64,000 bases of DNA from the NCBI GenBank assembly GCA_016177875.1, contig JACOUL010000041.1:1-64000 (forward strand). Reading direction: 5' to 3'. Every line of letters begins with the position of its first letter. The stretch's first letter is position 1. The translations under genes and the position numbers were made by a program. This stretch comes from Burkholderiales bacterium (GTDB lineage: Bacteria; Pseudomonadota; Gammaproteobacteria; Burkholderiales; Burkholderiaceae_D). This document shows positions 1 through 9,165 of this stretch, piece by piece. A model generated the notes under the pieces. It made no database searches. It was not told where the DNA came from and worked only from the letters and a program-made list of their open reading frames with translations.

Positions 1-2265
1 CAATGCAATCTGCCCATTGTCCGCTACTTCCACTTCGCAGCCGGCATGCTGCAATAAGCCTTTCGCAACCTCTTGGTTGATGTCGTTGTCTTCCACCAGC
101 AATATCTTCGCCCCTTGCACCGCAATCAGCTTTTGCTCGATAACGGAAGATGCCGGCTGATCGGAATTCACACGCCTTTGGCCGATACCCAGGGGGACTG
201 CGCACCAGAACGTACTTCCCTTACCGAACACGCTTTCGACCCCGACTTCACCATCCATTAATTCGGCAAGCCGCTTGCAAATTGCCAGGCCCAAACCGGT
301 GCCGCCATACTTACGCGTGGTTGAACTGTCCGCCTGCTGGAACGACTGAAACAATTGTGCACGCTGCTCTTCGGCTAAACCAATACCGGTATCGCGCACG
401 GCGAAATAAAGCAGCGCCTTGCCGCCCATCCGCTTCTTCATCCGCACGATGATGTCGATCTCGCCGCGCTCGGTGAATTTGACGGCATTGTTGGCGTAAT
501 TGATGATGATTTGTCCGAGCCGCAGCGGATCGCCGATTAATTCATTCGGCACGTCCGGGTCGACCTCGAACATGAATTTCAATCCCTTTGCGGTAGCCTT
601 CTCGCCGACCAAAGCGTTGACGGTATCGAGCAACTGATCCAATCTGAAATCCGTGGTTTCGATATCGAGCTTACCGGCCTCGATTTTAGAGAAGTCCAAA
701 ATATCGTTGATGATGCCTAAAAGATGCTGTCCCGACTGCCGGATCTTTTCAATGTAATCGCGCTGGCGCAACGTAAGATCGGTTTTTAAAATCAGGTGCG
801 ACATACCGATCACCGCATTCATCGGCGTACGAATCTCATGACTCATGTTGGCCAAGAAATCGCTCTTAGCAAGCGTCGCCGCCTCGGCGACCTCCTTGGT
901 GCGCACCAATTCCGCTTCTATCCTTTGCCGCTCCTTGATGTCTTCCATCAGCTTGCGGTTGGTATCGTTCAGCTCTGCGGTACGCACCGTTACCAATTCT
1001 TCCAAATGTGCCTTGTATTCGGTGAGCTCGCGGTTCGCCTGGCGCTGGATACGCTCGTTTTCGTCCTTCAGGCTGCGCATGCGATGCGCCAGGGCGAACG
1101 ACAACAACATGACGTCGGCCGCAGTGCCGATATGGGTCGCGTATGACGTAATGAAGAAAATCGGCACCCAGCCGAAATTGAGCATGATCGATAGCAAGAT
1201 ACCGAATATGAGCGTCGACCATGCCAGCATAAAGTACCTGGCCTGCTGCACGCCTTGCCGGACACACAGGAAACCGGCACTGAACAGCGTGACCGTACCG
1301 GTAAAGATCGTGACGTTGACCAACACCGACATCAAACGATACGGCAATACGACAATGCCTAGCATCAGCAGCGCGAAAGCCCACACGTGAGCCCGCATTA
1401 CCAGATCATGCTTAGGCAGATTCTGCCGGAGCTGTAAAAAGGCCCGGGCGAACTGCGACGCGCCGATAGACGCAAAACAAATGGCGGAAAGGACGGCGAT
1501 ATTGCCCCACCACGGATACGCCGGCCATAGATACTCGAAGGATAAGCCGTTGATCGAGAGCTGAAAGAGAATAACGCCGACCAGGTAATGCACGTAATGA
1601 AAGTAGCTGATGTCCCGGATCGAGAGGAAAATCAGCAGGTTGTACAGCAACATGGCCAGCAAAATGCCATAGTACAGGCCGAAACCCCATTGCTCTTCGT
1701 GATCCTTGACCAGCAAGCTTTGCATGCTATGCAAGGTCAGGGACATCACCAACGGGCCTTCCGAATAGGCGCGAACGTAGACGGTGCGTTCTTCGCCCGG
1801 TGCCAAGGGCACTTTGAAGATGACATTGCGATGTTTGAGTTCGCGCTGCGCAAACGGCAACGTGTCGCCGCTGCGGTTGGCGGTGACCAAGCGTCCGTCG
1901 CGAACGACATACGCGTCGATTCGATCCAGCGTCGGAAAACGGCTTTCTAAGTACCACTCCCGCGCGGCGGCGTCTTTGCTGTGCAATTTCAGGCGGAACC
2001 AGTACGCGGATGAGGTAAATCCGTAACTGACGGATTCGGTCATGACCGGCTTGAACGCCTGCGGCGACGTCAGTGCAAGAATGTCTTGGATATCGAGCCG
2101 GCCGCTTTTGTCCTCGAAGTAGTCGAGATAGCGGCCTACTTGAACGTCGCCGCTATGCGCCGTCAGCGTCAGGGCCTCCGCGCCGGAAGCGCCGCGCGCC
2201 AATGAAAGCAACACAGCCAGCGACATCAGCATCAAGTAAAACCGGCGCGCGCCGCGCATGCTCAT
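1..2265 (-). CDS. Hybrid sensor histidine kinase with 7TM-DISM sensor (3' end beyond the window)
   Basis: Reading from ATG 2265, the frame stays open to base 1, giving 755 codons without a stop. The order is a signal peptide (about residues 1-27), a periplasmic 7TMR-DISM extracellular domain, seven membrane helices (about 190-400), a coiled coil, and a HisKA domain with the H-box SHEIRTP (phospho-acceptor His476). An HATPase domain with DTGIG and GGTGLGLAI follows, then the first part of a receiver domain ([11 protein letters not shown]) cut by the window edge. The family autophosphorylates on His and passes phosphate to its own receiver; DISM sensors often bind carbohydrate-like or other small ligands, unknown here. 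AGAGGA precedes the start. ATG 2259 is an alternative. No partner regulator is visible on this side. Confidence 0.9.
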   Translation of the reverse strand, partial: MSMRGARRFYLMLMSLAVLLSLARGASGAEALTLTAHSGDVQVGRYLDYFEDKSGRLDIQDILALTSPQAFKPVMTESVSYGFTSSAYWFRLKLHSKDAAAREWYLESRFPTLDRIDAYVVRDGRLVTANRSGDTLPFAQRELKHRNVIFKVPLAPGEERTVYVRAYSEGPLVMSLTLHSMQSLLVKDHEEQWGFGLYYGILLAMLLYNLLIFLSIRDISYFHYVHYLVGVILFQLSINGLSFEYLWPAYPWWGNIAVLSAICFASIGASQFARAFLQLRQNLPKHDLVMRAHVWAFALLMLGIVVLPYRLMSVLVNVTIFTGTVTLFSAGFLCVRQGVQQARYFMLAWSTLIFGILLSIMLNFGWVPIFFITSYATHIGTAADVMLLSFALAHRMRSLKDENERIQRQANRELTEYKAHLEELVTVRTAELNDTNRKLMEDIKERQRIEAELVRTKEVAEAATLAKSDFLANMSHEIRTPMNAVIGMSHLILKTDLTLRQRDYIEKIRQSGQHLLGIINDILDFSKIEAGKLDIETTDFRLDQLLDTVNALVGEKATAKGLKFMFEVDPDVPNELIGDPLRLGQIIINYANNAVKFTERGEIDIIVRMKKRMGGKALLYFAVRDTGIGLAEEQRAQLFQSFQQADSSTTRKYGGTGLGLAICKRLAELMDGEVGVESVFGKGSTFWCAVPLGIGQRRVNSDQPASSVIEQKLIAVQGAKILLVEDNDINQEVAKGLLQHAGCEVEVADNGQIAL

Positions 2266-2410
2266 GAGTGCCTATCCTCTCAGGCCCATTTGATTGATAT
2301 TATTTTTTCGATTTTAGCAGGCTGTTGCGCAAATTCCCCACTCCGCTTGGGGTCGAACGGTGGAAAGAGTAAGATGTTCGAGAAGGAAAACAACACATCG
2401 GGGAGGCGAT

Positions 2411-3430
2411 ATGCATGCCGTACGTTTGTTCGTCGCTGTAGCGACAGTCTTCGCTCTTATCGCCCGCCCAGCAGCGGCAACGGAACTCGACCCGGAACGC
2501 CTTGCGGCGATTGATACGCACGCACTTGCGGCGAACCCGGCGCATGAAGCGACCCCGGAACTGCTGGCCAAATATCTTATTCAGCCCGCGCGCAATGACT
2601 ATGAAAAGGCGCGCGCCATTTATCGCTGGATGACTGATCGCGTCAGTTACGACGTCGATGCATATCTGGGCAAAAAGCCGATGATCTCGACGGAGGCGGA
2701 AGATGTGCTTAAGTCGCGCAGCAGCATCTGCGACGGTTACGCATCATTGTTCGAACGTTTGGCCAAGGTTTCCGGTCTTGAGGCGGCCAGCATCAAGGGT
2801 TTTGCCAAAGGCTACCTGACCGCACAAAAAGGCGACGGCAAACCTAATCATGCTTGGAACGCGATCAAGGTCGATGGCCGCTGGCACTTGGTCGACCCGA
2901 CCTGGGGCGCCGGATATGTGCGGGATGGCCGATACCAAAAAGCGCTATCCGAACTATTTTTTCTGATCCCGCCGGAACAGTTGATTTTTTCGCACTACCC
3001 AACCGATAGTGCATGGCAGCTGCAATCGACGCCACGCATTTCCAAGACTGAATTTGAAACGCTTCCTGCTTTAGAGCCGGCGTTCTTCCACATCGGCGTG
3101 TCCGGACAGGAAGTATGGCAAACATTGAAGACTCCTGCGTTTCGCGGCGAATTCGTACGCACCTTCGATATTCCCTTCCGCATGGTACAGGTGCTGCAAG
3201 CACCGCTGACGCACCATCTAGTGTCAACACAAGCTTATGACTTCCGCATCCGCTCGAAAGCCTTCGAGAAAATGGCCGCCGTTCAAGGAGACAAGTGGTT
3301 GGAGATGAATATGGAAGGCGACACCTTCTCGCTGAATGCCGCACCGCCCGGCAAAGGTCCGTTCTACATCATGGGTAAAAAGCCCGGCGTCGAACAATAC
3401 ACCGCTGTCCTCGCCTATACCATCGACTAA
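2411..3430 (+). CDS. Exported transglutaminase-like protein
   Basis: The product of 339 residues starts with a clear signal peptide ending near RPAAA, so it should be periplasmic or secreted. A transglutaminase-like cysteine protease fold is indicated by SSICDGYASL (Cys107), NHAWN (His147) and HLVDPTWG (Asp162), the Cys-His-Asp triad in the usual order and spacing. Members of this bacterial family (kyphoscoliosis/YebA-like) are thought to act as peptidases or cross-linkers, but substrates are mostly unknown. The C-terminal half has no motif I recognise. ATG 2411 is chosen over an upstream in-frame start because GGAGG sits just before it and the signal peptide begins there. It stands alone, divergent from the hybrid kinase. 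Confidence 0.85.
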   Translation: MHAVRLFVAVATVFALIARPAAATELDPERLAAIDTHALAANPAHEATPELLAKYLIQPARNDYEKARAIYRWMTDRVSYDVDAYLGKKPMISTEAEDVLKSRSSICDGYASLFERLAKVSGLEAASIKGFAKGYLTAQKGDGKPNHAWNAIKVDGRWHLVDPTWGAGYVRDGRYQKALSELFFLIPPEQLIFSHYPTDSAWQLQSTPRISKTEFETLPALEPAFFHIGVSGQEVWQTLKTPAFRGEFVRTFDIPFRMVQVLQAPLTHHLVSTQAYDFRIRSKAFEKMAAVQGDKWLEMNMEGDTFSLNAAPPGKGPFYIMGKKPGVEQYTAVLAYTID

Positions 3431-3449
3431 TTTTTTCTTCGCCTGATTC

Positions 3450-3488
3450 AAGTTGGAACGCATGCACACAACGAACGCATTCCGACTT
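3450..3488. repeat. Imperfect inverted repeat after the transglutaminase-like gene
   Basis: AAGTTGGAA (3450-3458) can pair with TTCCGACTT (3480-3488), with one G-T wobble and a loop of about 21 bases. It lies 20 bases after the stop codon. No clean T-run follows, so calling it a terminator would be weak. Confidence 0.3.
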
Positions 3489-3679
3489 GTCGTTTGACTC
3501 ACATCCCGCGCCACTTTAGCGCACGCGAACCGCCATTCAAGTGTCAAACCCGCAAATGCGGATGGCATGAATAATGCTCTACTGAAACTGACAGCGTGAA
3601 CCATGTCGCGGCCGATCTACCGATCGACGCACGATGTGTCTTCGCGCCGACAAATTCACTGTCAGAAGAGAGGTCCGCC

Positions 3680-4378
3680 ATGTTGCAACTCGAAGCCGCC
3701 CCCGGAAGTAGATCCGCAATCACGACATTCAAACCCGCCGTTAAGCAGCCTAAATTGTCTGGTGAGATATTCGCCACACTCATCAATCTCGCAGGGCGGC
3801 GGCGCTTTACTTCGCAACGCCTGGTGCTGCACGCGGTGCTGGCTTCGCTGGGTCACGAAGGCGCTCTGCAAATTGCAAAAGATGCGCTCAAGTTATTTCA
3901 TGAAGCGCATCTGGCCCTGGTCCAAGGCAATGGAGATTTACCCGGCGTATTTTGCGAATCCCTCAGAGCCGCCTATTTCGAACCCGCACAAGGCGATAAA
4001 AGAATTCGCGATTTCATTTCATTGGCCAAACGCACTCTGGAAGCAATCGACGCAGAAATGCGGCAAGCGCCAGCGCTATTAGAGGAGCTCGTGAGCATGG
4101 CGACCCCGCTGCTCAACACGGTCAACCAGTTGACTTCCATCTATGAACAGGAATCCAAGCGGCATTCGCTTATGTTGAAAAAGCAGCGGGTGAATATGAT
4201 GACCGACATCGAAAGAATCGCCAGGCAAGCACGCATGGTGTCATTCAATGCGCAAATCGTTGCGGCGCGCGCCGGCCTGGCCGGACGGGAGTTTTCGGTG
4301 GTTGCCGGCGAATTGTCCAACATTACCGGCGAACTCGACGAATTGGTGCAAGCCGCATTGGAAGGGGACAGGGAATAA
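3680..4378 (+). CDS. Short soluble protein with methyl-accepting chemotaxis-like hairpin
   Basis: The protein is about 232 residues long with no signal peptide or membrane helix. The last 60 residues contain MVSFNAQIVAARAGLAGREF followed by SVVAGELSNIT. This matches the cytoplasmic hairpin tip of chemoreceptors (consensus LNAAIEAARAGE-GRGFAVVA), the part that docks CheA and CheW. The sequence is degenerate and there is no long helical bundle, so it may be a minimal signalling adaptor rather than a true receptor. ATG 3680 is preferred to the earlier in-frame start because GAGAGG lies just upstream. The 3' end runs into a GGGGACAG-type repeat that encodes the last residues (EGDRE). A cheV gene lies 36 kb away in the window; no che operon is adjacent. 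Confidence 0.65.
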   Translation: MLQLEAAPGSRSAITTFKPAVKQPKLSGEIFATLINLAGRRRFTSQRLVLHAVLASLGHEGALQIAKDALKLFHEAHLALVQGNGDLPGVFCESLRAAYFEPAQGDKRIRDFISLAKRTLEAIDAEMRQAPALLEELVSMATPLLNTVNQLTSIYEQESKRHSLMLKKQRVNMMTDIERIARQARMVSFNAQIVAARAGLAGREFSVVAGELSNITGELDELVQAALEGDRE

Positions 4379-4407
4379 AAAAGGGACAGAGGTTCAAACT
4401 CTGTCCC
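4377..4407. terminator. Bidirectional intrinsic terminator with REP-like stem
   Basis: GGGACAGAG (4383-4391) and CTCTGTCCC (4399-4407) form a perfect 9-bp stem with a 7-base loop. On the minus strand six T follow (complement of 4377-4382), which fits termination of the DUF3617 gene; on the plus strand the following bases are only partly T-rich. A second GGGGACAG copy lies at 4364-4371 inside the end of the upstream gene. This GGGACAG palindrome style resembles REP-type repeats linked to RAYT transposases in proteobacteria, but no such transposase is in the window. Confidence 0.7.
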
Positions 4408-4450
4408 ATCTTTTATTCTCGTCCAAGCTGACTAAGCATCAGCGAACTGA

Positions 4451-4981
4451 TTATTTTTTCGGCATCATGGCGTCGGCCGACTTGACGCTGCCGCAATCGG
4501 CGCTCAACCACTTACCGCTCGTCTCATGGTGCTGGTTGATGGGGCGGCCGTGGGCTGTGCCCTTGAAATCATAGGTCGAACTCATGGTATCGCCGGTGGC
4601 GGTGCCCTTCGAAGTACCGGTTCCCTTCATTTGCGGCGTATCGCAAACAATGTCTACGCTAAAGCCGTTGCCGCTGCGCTGAAAATTTTTGGCGGTGCAA
4701 CCGGCTTCGCGACGCTCCATCGGCGGCTGATCGCCGCGCGCCGCCATTTCTTTGGAAATGCACACCTTGTGCACCATCGCCCCGTCCTGCATCTGCGGGA
4801 CGTTTACGCCCATTTTTTTCATCTGCTCCATCTGCTGCGGCGACATCTTCGGCATGGCTTTGATGGCATCCGATTTCATCGTCATTTCCCACAGGCCGGG
4901 CTTCATTTGTTCAGCAGCCATAGCACCCGCCGACAGGCCAAAAATTGAGAATGACAGTATCGAAGCAGCGATCATGCGCAT
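4451..4981 (-). CDS. Exported DUF3617 family protein
   Basis: The protein of 176 residues begins with a signal peptide (MRMIAASILSFS to AMAA). The body has the DUF3617 pattern: an opening PGLWEMTM, a central Cys pair (KVCIS and AGCTAKNF), and a C-terminal SADCG after the conserved tryptophan. DUF3617 proteins are small periplasmic beta-rich proteins of unknown function, common in proteobacteria. The start at 4981 is set by AGGAGA about four bases upstream; the longer frame to 5071 would bury the signal peptide. It is transcribed away from the CNB-GGDEF gene and ends at the bidirectional hairpin. Confidence 0.8.
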   Translation of the reverse strand: MRMIAASILSFSIFGLSAGAMAAEQMKPGLWEMTMKSDAIKAMPKMSPQQMEQMKKMGVNVPQMQDGAMVHKVCISKEMAARGDQPPMERREAGCTAKNFQRSGNGFSVDIVCDTPQMKGTGTSKGTATGDTMSSTYDFKGTAHGRPINQHHETSGKWLSADCGSVKSADAMMPKK

Positions 4982-5100
4982 GGCGTCTCCTGAAAAAATG
5001 AAGTAATGGAAATATAGCTCAGGAATATTACCTGTTTTTATAGCCCTTGCACCGTTTTTCATTCTTGGCATAATGACTTCATCAATAAAAAAGGTGAATC

Positions 5101-6075
5101 TTGGAATTTTTCACAACTTTCGGCGCTTTACATTATCCGCTCAGCGAACTTCAGTTATTTCATGAAGCAAGCGATGACAGCGTTAAGCGCATGCTGGACG
5201 ATTGCAAGGTCGCGCGGGCAGCAGCGAAGGAAATTATCCTCGACGGCAACGGCAAAAGTGCGCGACTGTATGTTTTGCTGCGGGGTTCGCTTGAAGTCCG
5301 CAATCCCGAGTTGAACGGCGGCCTGACCGATGGCGCATCCGTGCGCATTGTGCCGGGCGAATGCGTCGGCGAGCTGGCGGTGCTGGATGAAGAAGCGCAA
5401 GCGGCTACGGTGATCGCGCTGGAAGATTCCGAGTTGCTGGTGATCGAAGGAGCGCGTCTATGGCGCATGATCGATGAATGCAACGGCGTGGCGCGTAATC
5501 TTTTGCGCCTTTTGTCATTTCGCATTCGTGCGGCAAATGCGCGATTGCGCCGTCATCAAAAGGTCGGCGAATTTTATCGCCAGCTCTCTTATGTCGACGG
5601 CTTAACCGGCATGCAAAACCGTGCCTGGCTGGATCAACATTTACCCGGTCTGCTCGATAATGCCGTCTCGGCACAGAATCCCTTATCGATCATCATGATC
5701 GATATCGACCACTTCAAGAAATTCAATGACGAATACGGTCATCAAGCGGGTGATGATGTACTGCGGGCGACGGCCAGGGTTTTGAAACAAGCCCTGCGAC
5801 CGCGCGATTTCGCCGCACGCTACGGCGGCGAAGAAATGATGGTCATTCTGCCCAATACGAACCAGAAAAGTGCAATGGTCGTCGCCCAACGCCTTTGTGA
5901 AAACCTGCGCCAAACCGTGTTCTTCGCAGACATGCATAAGCCGCTTCCGCATATCACCGCATCGTTCGGCGTTGCCAGTCTGGCATCTGACCAAACCTCA
6001 GCCGACTTGATTGCAACAGCGGATGCGGCGCTATATCGCGCCAAGCACGCCGGACGCAATCAAGTCGCGGTATAG
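5101..6075 (+). CDS. Cyclic-nucleotide-binding-like domain fused to a diguanylate cyclase (GGDEF)
   Basis: The 324-residue cytosolic protein has an N-terminal CNB-like beta roll (about 20-140; PGECVGELAVLDEEA) and a C-terminal GGDEF domain (about 160-320). The signature reads GGEEM at about 242-246, so Phe is replaced by Met; the allosteric inhibitory site RPRD sits at the correct distance before it. The expected product is cyclic di-GMP. In the CNB phosphate-binding cassette the usual Arg is Gln (AQAATV), so binding of cAMP is doubtful. The start must be TTG 5101 or later because an in-frame TGA lies at 5095; AAGGTG precedes the TTG. It heads a run of c-di-GMP genes. Confidence 0.88.
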   Translation: MEFFTTFGALHYPLSELQLFHEASDDSVKRMLDDCKVARAAAKEIILDGNGKSARLYVLLRGSLEVRNPELNGGLTDGASVRIVPGECVGELAVLDEEAQAATVIALEDSELLVIEGARLWRMIDECNGVARNLLRLLSFRIRAANARLRRHQKVGEFYRQLSYVDGLTGMQNRAWLDQHLPGLLDNAVSAQNPLSIIMIDIDHFKKFNDEYGHQAGDDVLRATARVLKQALRPRDFAARYGGEEMMVILPNTNQKSAMVVAQRLCENLRQTVFFADMHKPLPHITASFGVASLASDQTSADLIATADAALYRAKHAGRNQVAV

Positions 6076-6128
6076 TATCTGCATAAGAAAATACAAATTA
6101 ATAAAAATACAACCGAGAGGGGACGAGA

Positions 6129-6449
6129 ATGAGCAAGCGTTCCAAGCAAATCGCCTTGGACGAGGCCGAGCCCGACATGGTGCTGGCGGAAGATTTGCTG
6201 ACACCGCGCGGCAAAGTGATTTTGCCGCAAGGAGCAACGCTCACCGCGAAGACGATTGAGTCATTACACCGCTACGAAGTCAGCTCGCTCCGCGTTGAAC
6301 TATCCGATGACGTGTCGGCGGCGGAAGACGCGGCGGAAAAAGAGCGACAGCTGGAACGCATCACGCGCCTGTTTCGCAAAAGCGCGGAAGACAAAGCAGC
6401 GACCTTGCTCAAGCAATACGTCACCCAATTCAGGACGGAGGCGGAATGA
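6129..6449 (+). CDS. Small protein paired with the HDOD gene
   Basis: The product has 106 residues, is soluble, and ends in a charged helical region. The stretch EDLLTPRGKVILPQGATLT followed by IESLHRYEVSSLRV resembles the short beta-rich segment found at the N-terminus of many HD-GYP and HDOD proteins, where it is normally fused to the catalytic part. Here it is a separate gene whose stop overlaps the start of the HDOD gene by four bases (ATGA), pointing to translational coupling and probably a complex. GAGAGGGGACGAGA precedes the ATG. The function is unknown. Confidence 0.75.
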   Translation: MSKRSKQIALDEAEPDMVLAEDLLTPRGKVILPQGATLTAKTIESLHRYEVSSLRVELSDDVSAAEDAAEKERQLERITRLFRKSAEDKAATLLKQYVTQFRTEAE

Positions 6450-7327
6450 ATACGCCGACCACCACCATTCCGACCTTCGATCAAATCGTCCGTAAGATCC
6501 AGTTCGACGAGATCGTCAAGCAGGTTCAAGACTTGCCGTCATTGCCGGCAGTGGTAATGGAACTGCTGAACAGCATTGACCAAGAAGATATCGACATTAG
6601 CGTACTGGCGCAAAAGGTCACACTCGACCAGGCGCTCACCGCCAAGACGCTGCGCTTCGCCAATTCTTCTCTCTATGGCACGCCCACTAAAGCCACCACC
6701 ATTCAGCAAGCGATTACGATTCTCGGCGTGCAATCGGTGCGTAACCTGATCACGGCTGCAGCCATGACGGGATGCTTCCCAAAAGGGAAAATTAATTTCT
6801 TCGATTTCAAAGCCTTCTGGCGCCACTCGATCGCGACTGCCACTTGCGCCAACATCCTGGCAAAACATCTTCGCAAGAACCAGGATTTCGCGTTTACCGC
6901 AGGTCTGCTGCACGACATCGGTCGGCTCGTTTTAGTCACTCGCTTTCCGGAACATTATGAAGGTGCCCTCGCCTATCGCGCGCAACACGATTGTTATCTG
7001 ATCGACGCCGAGCGCGCAGTGCTGGACATCGACCATGTCGTCGCCGGCCATGCATTGGCGTCACACTGGAATTTTTCCGATGTTTTGCAAAAGGCAATTG
7101 CGGGACATCACGAGCCGGAAAAAATGCCGGACGATAGCTTGACAGCGATTGTTCATGTCGCCGATGCCATTACGCATGCATTGGACTTGTCGGCAACCGA
7201 TGACGATTTAGTGCCGCCGGTTTGCATGATCGCCTGGAAGAAACTGGGCATGGATGAAAAAGTCTGCAAGCATGTATTCAAACAAACCATCGAGCAGTTC
7301 GAGGGCATCAATCGGTTGCTTGCGTAA
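6446..7327 (+). CDS. HDOD domain signalling protein
   Basis: The 293-residue protein has one HDOD domain covering about 20-240 (QDLPSLPAVVMELLNSI, ANSSLYG, TAGLLHDIGRLVL, AGHHEPE). HDOD is a variant of the HD phosphohydrolase fold that usually lacks the full metal-binding set and serves as a signalling scaffold; some homologues influence c-di-GMP, motility or stress responses. HDIGR keeps the HD pair, so weak catalysis cannot be excluded. It overlaps the preceding small gene by four bases, and GGAGG lies about seven bases before the ATG inside that gene. Confidence 0.88.
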   Translation: MNTPTTTIPTFDQIVRKIQFDEIVKQVQDLPSLPAVVMELLNSIDQEDIDISVLAQKVTLDQALTAKTLRFANSSLYGTPTKATTIQQAITILGVQSVRNLITAAAMTGCFPKGKINFFDFKAFWRHSIATATCANILAKHLRKNQDFAFTAGLLHDIGRLVLVTRFPEHYEGALAYRAQHDCYLIDAERAVLDIDHVVAGHALASHWNFSDVLQKAIAGHHEPEKMPDDSLTAIVHVADAITHALDLSATDDDLVPPVCMIAWKKLGMDEKVCKHVFKQTIEQFEGINRLLA

Positions 7328-7476
7328 ATTTCTTTCTTTCGTCTTGCTGCCGCTTATCAACAAGATGTAATCGCCCTCTCTTGAACGAGTAAATTTCCCG
7401 GGTACCATCAAAAGATAGATCAACGCTTGTTCCACTCGCCTACAATTTTGCTTTGACAAACAAAAAAGGCACAGAC

Positions 7477-7848
7477 ATGAATTACCTAGCCGTTAAGCAT
7501 CTTCACATGACTTGCGCCGCATTGAGCGGCGCATTTTTTTTCGTGCGCGGCATTTGGATGCTGCGCGACTCGGCGCTCTTGCAGCGGCGCTGGGTCAAAA
7601 TCGTGCCGCATATCATCGACACTATCCTATTAGTGAGCGCTCTTACCATGGTGGTGTGGAGCGCGCAGTATCCCTTCGCGCAATCATGGCTGACTGCCAA
7701 AGTGTTGGGCCTTATTTTATATATCGCCTTAGGAACAATCGCCTTAAAACGTGGCAAAACTAAGACAGTTCGCACCACGGCTTTTGTCGCTGCCTTAGCT
7801 GTATTCGGATATATTGTGATTGTGGCGATAACCCGCCAGCCTTACTAA
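7477..7848 (+). CDS. SirB2 family inner-membrane protein
   Basis: The protein of 123 residues has four hydrophobic helices with short loops. The sequence (KHLHMTCAALSGAFFFVRG, then a second helix after RWVKIVPHIIDT) matches the SirB2 family. The name comes from Salmonella invasion-gene regulation, but the biochemical role is unknown. ATG 7477 is chosen over the in-frame TTG 7453, since AAGG precedes it and the family starts close to the first helix. It is followed 24 bases later by a GGDEF gene, so the two may share a transcript. Confidence 0.78.
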   Translation: MNYLAVKHLHMTCAALSGAFFFVRGIWMLRDSALLQRRWVKIVPHIIDTILLVSALTMVVWSAQYPFAQSWLTAKVLGLILYIALGTIALKRGKTKTVRTTAFVAALAVFGYIVIVAITRQPY

Positions 7849-7872
7849 ACAAAAAAATACAAGGCCGCCGAC

Positions 7873-8952
7873 ATGCGCGTTCCACCCTTAATGCGTAACC
7901 AGTTGACACCTGAACTGGAAGCGCAACTGGTCTCGCAACACGAAGCTGAAATCGGCGAATTGCTACCCGTCTTAGGCCCCCTGTTCGGCTTTGGCGTGAT
8001 CGCCTTCTCCATTTGGGATTACTTAATCGATCCGGCCCATGCCCCGCTCGCTTTTTTCCTGCGCGCAGCTTTTGTTGGAGTGGGGGGCTTAGCGTATTGG
8101 CCGACCAAGTTGCCGTGGACTCCGCTGCAACGCACGGGCGTCATCTATTGCACGCACTCTGCCGCCATCATCACTTGCGTGTACCTGCTTGATGGCGGCT
8201 TTGGATATGGGCTCCCGGCAATCGCGGCAAGCTGCTTTGTCCTTTCCGTGTCGACCCTACGCATTAAGACCTTTCTATTGTTCGCGTTGCCGCCCTTCGC
8301 ATTATTCGTTTTCTTGGCACAGCTAAAACTACCCGTCTTCGATTTTTTCAATAGTTTGGCGCAATACGTATTTTCGCTGGCACTGGCAGCCGCCATCATG
8401 CTGGTGATCCGATTTTTGCGGCAAAAGGCCTTTTTATTAGAATGCGAACTTACTCGCATTTCTCGGCACGACGGCCTGACCGGCGTCTACAATCGGCGCT
8501 ACCTGACGGAACTCGGCGAACGCGAAATTGCGCTAGCACGAAGACATGGTCGCTCGCTTGCCGCGCTTATGCTGGATATCGACCATTTCAAGAAGATCAA
8601 TGACAGCCACGGACATGACGTCGGCGATTCGGTCATCAAGGCGGTGACCTACGCCTGCCTTGCCGGTGTGCGTAGCATCGATCATGTCGGACGATTCGGC
8701 GGCGAAGAGTTCGTCTGCATCTTGCCCGACGCCGGCGAAGCGGAAGCAATGCGCTGCGCCGAACGTCTGCGGCAAAGCGTCGAGGCATTGCAATTGCCTG
8801 GGCCTGGCGATCCGATCCGATTTACTATCAGTATCGGGGTCGCCGCGCTAAAGCCTTTTCACGAGAGCTGGGACGCTTTGCTGAAGGACGCGGACATCGC
8901 ACTTTACCGCGCCAAAGAGACGGGCCGTAATCGCACCGTGCTGGCATCCTAG
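7873..8952 (+). CDS. Membrane-bound diguanylate cyclase (GGDEF)
   Basis: The 359-residue protein has about six membrane helices in residues 30-190 and a C-terminal GGDEF domain (about 195-355). The active-site motif is intact (GGEEF, about 276-280) and is preceded at the correct spacing by the RSID inhibitory site. DIDHFKKIND supplies the metal-binding aspartate. It should make c-di-GMP at the inner membrane in response to an unknown cue sensed by the helices. AAGG lies eight bases before the ATG. It is followed by an intergenic stretch of about 210 bases before the next c-di-GMP gene. Confidence 0.9.
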   Translation: MRVPPLMRNQLTPELEAQLVSQHEAEIGELLPVLGPLFGFGVIAFSIWDYLIDPAHAPLAFFLRAAFVGVGGLAYWPTKLPWTPLQRTGVIYCTHSAAIITCVYLLDGGFGYGLPAIAASCFVLSVSTLRIKTFLLFALPPFALFVFLAQLKLPVFDFFNSLAQYVFSLALAAAIMLVIRFLRQKAFLLECELTRISRHDGLTGVYNRRYLTELGEREIALARRHGRSLAALMLDIDHFKKINDSHGHDVGDSVIKAVTYACLAGVRSIDHVGRFGGEEFVCILPDAGEAEAMRCAERLRQSVEALQLPGPGDPIRFTISIGVAALKPFHESWDALLKDADIALYRAKETGRNRTVLAS

Positions 8953-9125
8953 TTGCGTTTCAATTCTTGTCATCTTTAACGGATCATGTCGCACGCATCC
9001 GTTCTGGCATCATTGCACGCTTCGTTGGACAAGCTGCAAAAAGCCGAGGGCACATTAGGCCAATCCGCTCCTTAAACAACGGTGGAAGGGGCAATTTGGC
9101 CCGTACCGTAAAAATACGGATTTGT

Positions 9126-9131
9126 TATAAT
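9126..9131 (+). promoter_or_regulatory. TATAAT -10-like element before the GGDEF-EAL gene
   Basis: A perfect TATAAT lies about 35 bases before the ATG at 9166. No convincing -35 hexamer lies 16-18 bases further upstream (TTGGCC is 24 bases away), so this is a weak promoter call. Confidence 0.3.
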
Positions 9132-9165
9132 TTCATTAATTTTTCCCCACATTCCTCTCTCTTAA

